Of a DNA stretch of 64,000 bases, positions 55,450 to 64,000 are shown piece by piece (the first letter of the stretch is position 1; each line of letters opens with the position of its first letter). The stretch is taken from positions 361,900,001-361,964,000 of the forward strand of contig NC_092337.1 of assembly GCF_046630445.1 (NCBI RefSeq), read 5' to 3'. Position numbers and translations under genes: made by a program. The notes under the pieces were generated by a model that saw nothing but the letters and a program-made list of their open reading frames with translations, was not told the DNA's origin and made no database searches. Source of the stretch: Rutidosis leptorrhynchoides. Lineage: Eukaryota; Streptophyta; Magnoliopsida; Asterales; Asteraceae.

Positions 55450-55452
55450 ATT

Positions 55453-55998
55453 TGGACGTCCACAACGCCCAAAACGCCCACAACACTTTTTTCTTTTTTA
55501 ACGGCGATTATGATAACGACATCGAATGCTCTCATTTGTCACGTAAACACACGTTAGGAAAACCCAATTCGCGACGATGTTGGCAGTACCATCGAATGTT
55601 GGGAATACCACCCAGAGACATTCTCAAATTGCATTGATGTTGGCAGTACCATCAAAGGTTGAAAACTTCTTACTTGTAGTGAGAATTGAACCTGGGTTGG
55701 CAGTACTTTAAGTTGAATTTCACTCCATACCACTCAAGCCAAGCTTCGGTGATAATGCCCACAACACTTGTTACACGATCGTTGTCAGGAGTTGTGGAGG
55801 GTCGTTGGCGTGGGATCAACGGATCCAACAATGGCACAAATTGAGTCATGGCAACATTTGATTGGTTTGTGGCTTTTTATCCGTTTGAGCAACATAATCT
55901 TTTTTATAAAATATATTTTTCAATTATAAATACAAGCCAATTCAACTAATATTTGTAACCGAAATTTATATCTTTCTCTCTACTCTTTCAAAGGAAAT
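55453..55998. other. Spacer; 12-bp direct repeat around about 280 bp
   Basis: GCCCACAACACT occurs near 55477 and near 55757. The intervening DNA has no coding frame. It could be a small insertion or chance. Confidence 0.3.
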
Positions 55999-57115
55999 GG
56001 ATAATACTCCCGAAATTAAAGCAAAGCAAATGTTAAACTATTTTTCTTAAAAATGATTCGGTCGATCTACGAATTTGAGTTTTTGAAACTTGCACAAGAA
56101 CAAGGCGAATCTTCAAGACCAAATATCCCACAAACTTATTCCTATGGATAGTGAAGGTGCGGCTCAACTATTATGCGAAGAATTTATTGCTCCGGAGAAA
56201 AAATATACCCCAACAATGTTTAAAAGAATATTTCGTATGCGTTGTCAGCTTTTTGCTGATCGAAGAAGGTATATCTACTTACTCATATAACGATATCCCC
56301 AAAAAATTTTATGTTTTTTATAGGATGACCTGATGTGATTGGTCGTCAAGGGTTAACCCCATTACACAAGTGCATATCCGCCATTCATCTTGGTGTATGA
56401 AATTGCACCAGATATGACGAATACTTATAGATGAATGAGAATCGTCATACAATTGTTTACACAATTTTGTCAGTGTATCATTGATCTTTTATAAAAGCGG
56501 GTATATGCGTAAACCAAATGTAAATGATGTTCCATGTTTGTATATGAGGAAAAATATGGGTTTAGGGGAATGTTCGGTAGTATTGACTGCGTGCATTGAG
56601 AGTTGAAGAATTTTCCAAATGCATGAAAATGGCGATTTTCTAGGAGTGATCAACAATTATGCCTAAAGTAGTTGCTTCTTATGATATATGGATATGACAT
56701 GCTTTTTTGGCATGTCGGGATAAAACAACGATATAAATGTTTTACATGAACCTCCGTTGTTTGATACACTTAAGACTGGTATTGCTCCTCTTGCACTGTA
56801 TTATGTTAACGGTTATTAAAGGATTTACACAACCAACTAATGAGAAATGGACAAAATTTTAGAGGTTTCAAGAAAGTGCAAGGAACGATTTTGAGCGTAT
56901 ATTTGATGTACTCAAGGGTAGGTTTGCGATCATAACAACGGGTGCAAGATCTTATGATGGAAATAAAATAAGAACATAGTTGTACGATTATTTATTTTGC
57001 ACAACATGATACAGTAAGATGTTTTTGCAATTTCATCACTTAAAAAGAAGAAACGCTTGCAGATCCAAACCGACCTCAACGCAATTTAATTACAAGAAGT
57101 AGAGATTGTGACTTT
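55999..57115 (+). pseudogene. PIF/Harbinger-type transposase remnant
   Basis: Starting at ATG 55999 (MDNTPEIKAKQ) after a pyrimidine-rich leader, successive frames give pieces of a plant HARBI1-like nuclease. They include DSEGAAQLLCEEFIAPEKK with FKRIFRMRCQLFADR (56140-56265), GRQGLTPLHKCISAIHLGV (about 56343-56398), MFGSIDC.H (about 56570, first catalytic Asp), and FQESARNDFERIFDVLKGRF (about 56860-56935, containing the region of the last acidic residue). Frames shift many times and stops abound, so it is dead. The terminal repeats were not found. Confidence 0.75.
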
Positions 57116-57219
57116 ATTAACAGAGAAACACCTTATAAGTAGGTTCACGATCAATTATGAGATAATCTCGTGGATCACATTTGGTCCCTCCCAAGACTGT
57201 CACGTCAGCATAAACAGCG

Positions 57220-57240
57220 CCCCCCCCCCCCCCCCCCCCC
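57220..57240 (+). repeat. C homopolymer of 21
   Basis: Twenty-one C in a row, then A and six more C. Length is uncertain, as such runs are hard to sequence. Confidence 0.85.
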
Positions 57241-57329
57241 ACCCCCCAACTACACATCACCGTAATACTCGCCACAACATTCACTACCATAACAAATGGT
57301 CTAAATGTGATTGCTCTATAATTACTTAG

Positions 57330-58690
57330 AAGTTAAAATTTTATTATAAAGAGTTGCTGTTTGAACAAAGAGGATTCACGTCTTTTTTTATATTCGAAAG
57401 AAATATAACCAATGGTCTTTAATAGAAAATTCAAGTAATTATCAAACCAAATAAAAAGACAGTCATGACTCATGACTCATGATGAGGCTCGGGGATAGAA
57501 ACGAAACAAAAAACCAACCTAAGGTGTCTAACCGCAAATTACCAAACCTCCCAAACAAAACAAATACTATCCAACAATCCAACCAATTCAACTACCACTA
57601 AAAGGCCCATACTACAACAAAACAAGGCCCACAATTAAAATGGCACAAACAAAATTACAAACCTAACAAACAATAAATCTGCAACTAAAAACAAATACGA
57701 AACAAGAAGTAAACAGGAACAGAAATAAACACCACACACCCAAACCAATCGAGACAGCAATCAAACAAAACGCCAAACTACTCCGTCACAAAAGATACCT
57801 GTCTACTTTTCGTCACAGGCTTAAGTAGCTTACCCTCCACGCGTTTGAAATTTACAGTATTACCAACCGTTGACAAAACAGTAACAAGAGGAGCCGGAAA
57901 CCGTCGAGTAACATTATGGTCGACGAAGGATGTGTCATTACATAAACCGTCCACAACCGCACCCCTGAATTCATTCGCTCCAACAACCGTAATATCCCCA
58001 ACTACATCACACAAACTTAAAGACTAATCAACGCATGAACCCCTTAACACTAACCTAATCGCTAACCTTGGAAGCCACCAAATTACCCTTCTTTTTACGA
58101 ATATTATTCCATTCAGCCCGACACTCATCTTCACACACATTTCGCTCTTGAGTCTTAACCTATTCAAGCAAAATTTAATGAAATTGTTTATATTTGCAAC
58201 CTATTTTTCGAATCTTCTTTAACTCCGTACATGATTGCTATACGGAGATAACACAATGGATATGACTGTAGCCAGTTCTTTCATATGCTAGAGTTTGATT
58301 ATACTGCTTGATGAACAACCATTAATTTAATGTCTGCCTTTTGATCTGTCGTAACGTATCTTTAATTCTGTTATCGTTTCAAGAACTCGAGCAACTACAA
58401 GTCTACAACATAAACTTATTTCATGATATAATTTGTTCAACTCCTTGATTCTTTTATGTATATCATTAAAAGAAGAAAGTAAGTACTATATCATATTTTG
58501 AGGCATGATTAACATGAAAGAGCTACGTCACATTGAGTCAGGCAGAACAAGAGCAGCCAAGGGACATTCAGAATCACCAATTAAAATTTCAAAACAATAT
58601 ATTAGAAGATAATGATGGCATTTATAATTAGTTTGCTGCACATATAAATCTCCATTATATTGATTGATTAACTAAGGTTCATCAAACATT
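57330..58690. other. Unassigned spacer with a weak minus-strand coding signal
   Basis: A minus-strand frame at 57778-58014 (CDVVGDITVVGANEFRGAV...) and, further upstream, the short text DECRAEWNNIRKKKGN (about 58085-58135) look protein-like but match no family I know. A LINE-type ORF remnant is possible. The rest is A-rich and featureless. Confidence 0.25.
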
Positions 58691-58699
58691 AAAACACAC

Positions 58700-59229
58700 T
58701 GTTAAAATTATCAATCTCAAGCCTGAATGTTTTTACTCTTTTCTCATTGTATGATTAACATTTTGTAGGTTTTGTGGTCTGGGTGTATTGGGCTTGTGGT
58801 TGTGGTTGGTTGATCCATTGAAGTGTTAGGGCTGTTGGGCTCCTCTTTGCTATTGGGCTTGTTGCTGTCCAGCTGTCCAACCCGCATCCTCCTGTCTGGC
58901 TTATTTATTCATGAGTGCAGGGATTAGGGCATCACACACAAAAAAAAATATATTCAGACACGCTCCTCTCATCTATCGGTTTTTTATCTTCAAAATTATC
59001 ATCTTCTGGCTCATCAATTTTAGCCGATTGTATTGGGTTGTATACCCATCTGCTGTTAATTTTAAGATTGATTCATTCTTATTATTTCATAGTTCTCTTT
59101 TTATTATCACTCATCAAACTGTTGATTCGATTGTATGCATATCGATCTTGTTTCACCTGTAATAATTTTGATTCTAGATTGATTAATATCGATTGGGTTT
59201 ATCACTTGCTTGATTCTCATCTTCTAACA
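58700..59229 (+). repeat. Copia-2 5' LTR (left border uncertain)
   Basis: The right end is fixed by the primer site: it ends TTCTAACA. The left end could be TGTTAAAATTATC at 58700 or TGTTAGGGCTGTTG at 58824. Confidence 0.55.
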
Positions 59230-59241
59230 TGGTACCAGAGC
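59230..59241 (+). promoter_or_regulatory. Copia-2 primer binding site
   Basis: TGGTACCAGAGC, one base from the standard initiator tRNA-Met site. Confidence 0.85.
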
Positions 59242-59625
59242 ATAGGTCCTGTTGATCGTTTGATTGAAATCTGAAATTGGGGTTCTGTCTTCCTTGGTTT
59301 GATTCGGGTTTTTCTATTTTGGATCGTGATTGGTCTGCCATTAATCAGACGGCTGTCCATTATCTTTGCTGAAAGAAAAAAGGAAAAAAAAACCTAATTT
59401 AAAAATTAGAGTTAGGGTCTGCTCAATTTTGGGTTCGATTTCTGATTCAGTTTATGCTTCTCCTTTGTCTTCCGCTGCCAACCTTCAAATCTCGAAGGAT
59501 TACATCCTTCTAGGGGAGTCTCGCGTTTATTCATTACTTTATTTCTCTTATATTGCTTTGTTGTCTGCTGTTCTTTTTTGTTCTGTTTGATTTCTATCTG
59601 CTATCTTAATTGTCTGGTTTATCTG

Positions 59626-59630
<5 letters not shown>

Positions 59631-59657
<27 letters not shown>
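59631..59657 (+). repeat. T homopolymer of 27 in the Copia-2 leader
   Basis: Lies 6 bp before the gag ATG. A frame starting upstream at 59610 would translate it as poly-Phe, which is implausible. Confidence 0.85.
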
Positions 59658-59663
59658 GTCATA

Positions 59664-61028
59664 ATGGGTGATCAAAATGCTATTACCTTAATAAGTAAGA
59701 TTGACTTTGGTGACCCTCTCTATTTGCATGCTAGTGACACAACCAATGCACCATTAATTTCCATTAAGTTAAAAGGGACTGAAAACTACAATGTTTGGAG
59801 TAGAGCTATGTTACTTGCATTATCCACTAAAAACAAAGTAGGGTTTATCAATGGAACATGTAGGAAAAGTACTGATAATGAAGTCCTTGCTGCTCAATGG
59901 GATAGGTGTAATTCTGTTGTGTTATCTTGGTTGTTAAGTTCTATATCTGAAGAATTATACTCTGGTCAAATATTCTCTGCTACTGCTTCTGTTGTTTGGA
60001 CTGAACTTAAGGAAACTTATGATAAAGTTGATGGGTCTATAACATTTAATTTACATCAAAAAATCAGCTCTGTTAAACAAAGTGGTAGTAGTCTGTCTGA
60101 ATATTATCATAAACTTAACACATTATGGAAACAATATGATGAAATGGTCAACTTGCCTGCTTGTACTTGTGCTGCTGCTCCTAAATTTCAAAGACATAAC
60201 AAGGTTTTAAAATTGATGCAATTTCTAATGGGATTAGATGATATTTACATGTCAACCAGAAGTAATCTTTTACTTAGAGATCCATTACCTGATGTTAAAT
60301 CTGCATATGCTATTCTATCAAGGGAAGAATCACACAGGGGATTTTCTGGGGTTGGATCATCTAAATCTCAAAATTCTGCTTTTGTGGCTCAAGCCAATAA
60401 CAACTCTTGGACAAACAGAAATAATAATAATGGTAGTTTTGGAAGAGGAAGAGGGTTCAATAGAGGTCCTAACCCAAATCTTAAATGTACTAAGTGCAAT
60501 AAACTAGGACACACCATTGATAGGTGTTATGAAATTGTTGGATACCCCTCTAATTATAAGAAACCTGTCAATGGACCTACAAATAAGTCTACCACTTATG
60601 TGTCTAGTTGTGCTGCATCTGATTCTTTATCTGGTTCCACTACTTCCTCTTCTAACTCTGGTGCTACTAATGCTTCTAATTCTGTTCCTATGTCCTTAAG
60701 TAATGAGCAAATGATGAAACTTTTAAGCATGCTTAATGATAAAGGTCCTCAAACCATAGAATCTGTCTCAAATATGTCAGGTACTATAATGAACAACAAT
60801 ATGTTTTTCAATAACAATTTTCACAAATTCTTTAACTTTAATTCTGGGTTAAACAAAAGTCAAGGGTGGATTATTGATTCTGGTGCCAGTCAACACATGA
60901 CGGCTTCTGAACATGATTTAGACAACATTGTTGATGTGTCTGATTTAAATTTACAAGTGTCTCACCCTAATGGCACCAAAGCTAAAGTAAAAAAACCTAA
61001 GATTAAACAAAGACATTTTGTTAACTGA
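59664..61028 (+). CDS. gag-pro: Copia-2 Gag and protease
   Basis: Start at ATG 59664 (MGDQNAITLISKIDFGDPLY), after the T run. The Gag domain is of the plant copia 'Retrotran_gag_3' type: NYNVWSRAMLLALSTKNK (about residues 45-62), then VLSWLLSSISEELYSGQ, YYHKLNTLWKQYDE and FLMGLDDIYMSTRSNLL. A zinc knuckle CTKCNKLGHTIDRC lies near residue 277. The protease motif WIIDSGASQHM is near residue 408. Near 60992, after AKVKK, the frame is wrong: the continuing protein (LRLNKDILLTDVLVVPGY) is in another frame, and this one ends at 61028. A short deletion is the likely cause. Confidence 0.85.
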   Translation: MGDQNAITLISKIDFGDPLYLHASDTTNAPLISIKLKGTENYNVWSRAMLLALSTKNKVGFINGTCRKSTDNEVLAAQWDRCNSVVLSWLLSSISEELYSGQIFSATASVVWTELKETYDKVDGSITFNLHQKISSVKQSGSSLSEYYHKLNTLWKQYDEMVNLPACTCAAAPKFQRHNKVLKLMQFLMGLDDIYMSTRSNLLLRDPLPDVKSAYAILSREESHRGFSGVGSSKSQNSAFVAQANNNSWTNRNNNNGSFGRGRGFNRGPNPNLKCTKCNKLGHTIDRCYEIVGYPSNYKKPVNGPTNKSTTYVSSCAASDSLSGSTTSSSNSGATNASNSVPMSLSNEQMMKLLSMLNDKGPQTIESVSNMSGTIMNNNMFFNNNFHKFFNFNSGLNKSQGWIIDSGASQHMTASEHDLDNIVDVSDLNLQVSHPNGTKAKVKKPKIKQRHFVN

Positions 61029-64000
61029 TGTGTTGGTTGTCCCTGGTTATTGTGTGAGTCTTCTGTCTGTCCACAAACTGGTTAAAGAAAATAAAATGTT
61101 TGTTGGTTTTGATGCCTTTAACTGTTATATTCAGGATTTGAAAACAAGAACTACCCTGGGGACTGGTAGTGTGAATGGTGGCTTATATGTTTTTGATTAT
61201 TTTAAAGGTGATCCTCTTATGTACAACTCTGTGCATGCTTGCAACTTTGAATCTATTCTCCTGTGGCATAACAGACTAGGGCACCCATCTAGTCCTGTTC
61301 TCAACATTCTTAAACACAGACTTAATCTGGACCATAACATTGATGACCTTCCCTGTGAAATCTGTCTAAAAGCTAAACAAATTAGAGAACCTTTTCCCTT
61401 AAGTGACCATGTCACAAAAGATCTAGGTGAACTAATACATATGGATTTATAGGGCCCGTATAGGGTTGCTAGTAGGGAAGGATACAAATAATTCTTGACC
61501 ATTGTTGATGATTACACAAGGGCTGTGTGGGTCTATCTACTTAAATCAAAAGATGAGGTGTTTGAAAACTTCTTTAACTATGCAAATCTTTTATTAAATC
61601 AATTTGAAAAAAGAATCAAAATGATTAGAACTGATAATGGAACTGAGTTCTTAAACAGTCAAATGAAAAGTTTTACAAATGAGAGAGGCATTATACATCA
61701 AACCACCATATCCCACACACCACAACAAAATGGGTTGGTTGAAAGGAAACATAGACACCTCTTAAATGTGGCTAGGTCCCTTATGTTTCAAGGGGGGATT
61801 CCCTTATATTTATGGACTGAATGCATTCTAACTGCCACTTACTTGATTAACAGGATTCCATCTAAGGTGCTTGCAGGCTTGTCCCCTTTCCAAAAAATCT
61901 ATGGTTCAGAACCATCTCTCTCCCACATCAGAAACTTTGGATGTCTTGTGTTTTCCAAAATATTAGATGAGTCTGATAAATTTAAACCAAGGTCTGAAAA
62001 ATGTGTTTTAGTTGGTTTTGCATCAAATAAAAAAGGTTATAAGTTATGGATTCTTGAAAATAAAAAAATTGTTTTTTCCAGAGATGTCAAGTTTTTTGAA
62101 AATATTTTTCCTTTTAAAACTTCAAAACCTAACAATCTTAAAAATGAGTCTGCTGAACAACTCAGCTTCTTTGATCTTTTTTCTGTTCAAAATGACACTA
62201 ATGTTTTTGAAAATCTCGATGATGAAGGGAGAAGTCATCCTGAAGGGCCTACTGTAATGGCAGACACTCCATGTGACTCAACAGGGAGTGGAGGTAATCA
62301 CAGTAACCCTAATGAGGATGATGGTCATATTAATGATCTCCCTGAGGGTACCTCAAATGAAAATCATTCTGAACCTATAAATGATGAGCCTGTTACCCTT
62401 AGAAGGTCAAGTAGGCAAACTGCCCTTCCTAGAAAGCTTAGTGACTATGTAGTTGAGGGCAAGGTCAAATATGGGCTAGAAAAGGTTATTAATTATTCCA
62501 CTCTTAGCAAAGAAAACTATTGTTTTGTGTCTAGCCTAGACAAAAGCATAGAACCCACTTCTTATGACCAAGCCATTAAAGACCCTAATTGGGTTAATGC
62601 GGTGAATAATGAAATGAAAGCTTTACTAGAAAATAACACATGGGTTCTTACTGACTTACCCATTGGAAGGAAACCTGTTGGATGCAAATGGATATATAAG
62701 ATAAAATATAAGTCCACAGGTGAAATTGATAGGTATAAGGCCAGACTTGTTGCCAAGGGGTACAGTCAAAGGGAGGGTCTGGACTATGATGAGACTTTCT
62801 CTCCTGTGGTTAAAATGGTAACTGTAAGATGCTTGTTAACCCTAGCTGTTAAGAATGACTGGAAACTATATCAACTAGATGTTAACAATGCCTTCTTATA
62901 TGATGACCTTGTTGAAGATGTCTATATGGAATTACCCCAAGGCTATTATTCCGCTAATGAAACCAAAGTATACAAGTTAGTTAAATCTCTCTATGGCCTA
63001 AAACAAGCTCCTAGACAATGGAATGAAAAATTGTCTATGACCTTAAAGGAACATGGTTTTGTGCAAAGTATGAGTGACTATTCTTTATATGTTAAGGAAT
63101 CTGATTCTGTGTTTTTGGCTGTGTTAGTCTATGTTGATGATATGATTGTGACTGGAAATGATGAAAATGAGGTTTGTAAAGTTAAAAATTTCTTGAAAAC
63201 TAAGTTTCATATCAAAGATCTTGGTGAATTAAAATACTTTCTTGGAATTGAAGTTTTAAAAACTAAAAATGGTATATGTTTATCTCAAAGAAAGTATTGT
63301 GTTGAATTGCTTGATGAATTTGGTTTGGTGGGAAGTAAACCTATTGGTGCCCCTCTTGAGTCCAACCTTGTGATTAATTCTGACCCCACTAATAATGACA
63401 AAAGGCTTACTGATGTTACCAAATTCCAACAATTAATTGGGAAACTTATATATCTTACCATGACAAGACCAGACATATCTTTCACTGTTCAATGCCTTAG
63501 TCAGTACATGCATGACCCCTTACAATCTCATCTCAAGATTGCATTGAGACTTCTGAGATACTTAAAAGGCTCTCCAGGTAAAGATATTGTCATCTCCAAA
63601 TCTGACACTACCTCTCTCTCTGCCTATGTTGATGCTGACTGGGGTAAGTGTCTAAACTCTAGAAAATCTGTTACTGGTTACTCTATATTCTTTTGTGGGT
63701 CCTTAGTTTCTTTTAAAAGCAAGAAACAAAGCACTGTATCCAGATCCTCCACAGAATCTGAATATAGGGCTATGGCTTCTGTTACATGTGAACTTTTGTG
63801 GATCCTGAAAATTTTAAATGATCTTAAAGTTAAAAACCTTCTACCAATTGATCTTTACTGTGACAATAGATCTGCTATACAAATAGCAGCCAACCCTGTT
63901 TTCCATGAAAGAACAAAACACTTTGAAATTGATTTACATATTGTGAGGAATAAGTGTAACTCTGGTGTTCTTAACATTATAAACATTGAATCTGAAAATC
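60993..64000 (+). pseudogene. pol: Copia-2 Pol: integrase, reverse transcriptase, RNase H (partial)
   Basis: Open in one frame except for TAG at 61450 and TAA at 61489, 39 bp apart in the first part of the integrase core (HMDL*GPY, then GYK*FLTIVDDYTRAVW). After 61492 it stays open to the window edge, 836 codons. GAG-pre-integrase: WHNRLGHPSSP ... CEIC. Integrase: RTDNGTEFLNS, HTPQQNGLVERKH. Reverse transcriptase: NTWVLTDLP, KWIYKIKYKSTGEIDRYKAR, LYGLKQAPRQWNEKL, catalytic YVDDM near 63132. RNase H: YVDADWGKCLNSRKSVTGYS, STESEYRAMASVTCELLWI, CDNRSAIQIAANPVFHERTK. The Trp codon giving TAG is expected from the family pattern. Otherwise well kept. Confidence 0.9.

Larger units (their letters stand above)
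58700..64000 (+). mobile_element. Copia-2: Ty1/copia element, runs off the right edge
   Basis: 5' LTR, primer site, T-rich leader, gag-protease, integrase, reverse transcriptase and RNase H in copia order. The 3' LTR is outside the window, so neither LTR border nor TSD can be confirmed. Confidence 0.85.

Noticed and set aside
57108-57329. Pro/His-rich frame
   Set aside because: Its Pro run is the translated C homopolymer. The upstream part is the tail of the Harbinger remnant in a different frame.
59610-59663. Upstream ATG extending Copia-2 Gag with poly-Phe
   Set aside because: The extension is the 27-T run. The ATG at 59664 gives the normal copia Gag start.

Overview
This window is plant nuclear DNA built almost entirely from nested LTR retrotransposons and DNA-transposon debris. 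I see no intact host gene. The evidence is plant-type Ty3/gypsy and Ty1/copia polyproteins, perfect or near-perfect 5-bp target-site duplications (TSDs), tRNA primer sites, GT..AG introns, plant MLO and F-box sequences, and high A+T content. It is a flowering plant, most likely a eudicot. The element types recall Asteraceae, but that is an impression I could not test.

Outermost layer. The left edge (1-349, minus) holds the start of a gene resembling plant 'putative gypsy-type transposase' proteins. A CACTA-like element appears to begin at 1247 and end at 55449, flanked by ATT on both sides. Its own DNA is only 1247-1501 plus about 52.7-55.4 kb. The right part carries exon pieces of an MLO gene and subterminal hairpin repeats. 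The rest of its span is later insertions.

Inside it lies Copia-1 on the minus strand (1502-39472; LTRs 1502-1746 and 39240-39472). Copia-1 is cut in the middle of pol by a 31.6-kb Athila-like Ty3/gypsy compound (4055-35612). The compound has four LTRs of about 2 kb: A 4055-6058, B 14258-16255, C 16271-18250, D 33622-35612. Between A and B is a gutted unit that kept only the third gene. Between C and D is a nearly complete unit: gag-protease (19782-22340), pol (22362-25328), a zinc-knuckle ORF (25493-25909) and a spliced ATHILA ORF-1-like gene (27081-29121). Two reverse-orientation solo LTRs sit in it (10983-14230; 29707-32129), plus a truncated Tekay-type LTR (about 6084-6797).

Just right of Copia-1 is a complete, young chromovirus of Tekay type (39495-52617) with 3250-bp LTRs and perfect ATAAC TSDs. 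Between its primer site and its gag it carries two extra sense ORFs: an acidic protein (42954-43568) and a protein resembling plant F-box proteins of the At2g35280 type (43706-44389). The second looks like a captured host gene. Its gag-pol (44731-49257) is broken by one internal stop and one premature terminal stop.

Right flank. After the CACTA end come a heavily mutated PIF/Harbinger transposase (about 56.0-57.1 kb), a C homopolymer, a poorly explained 1.4-kb stretch, and Copia-2 on the plus strand, which runs off the right edge (about 58.7-64.0 kb).

The best candidates for new biology are the F-box-carrying Tekay element, the duplicated palindrome-plus-TATA module ahead of the Athila third gene with its conserved 636-bp intron, and the MLO fragments inside the CACTA-like element.
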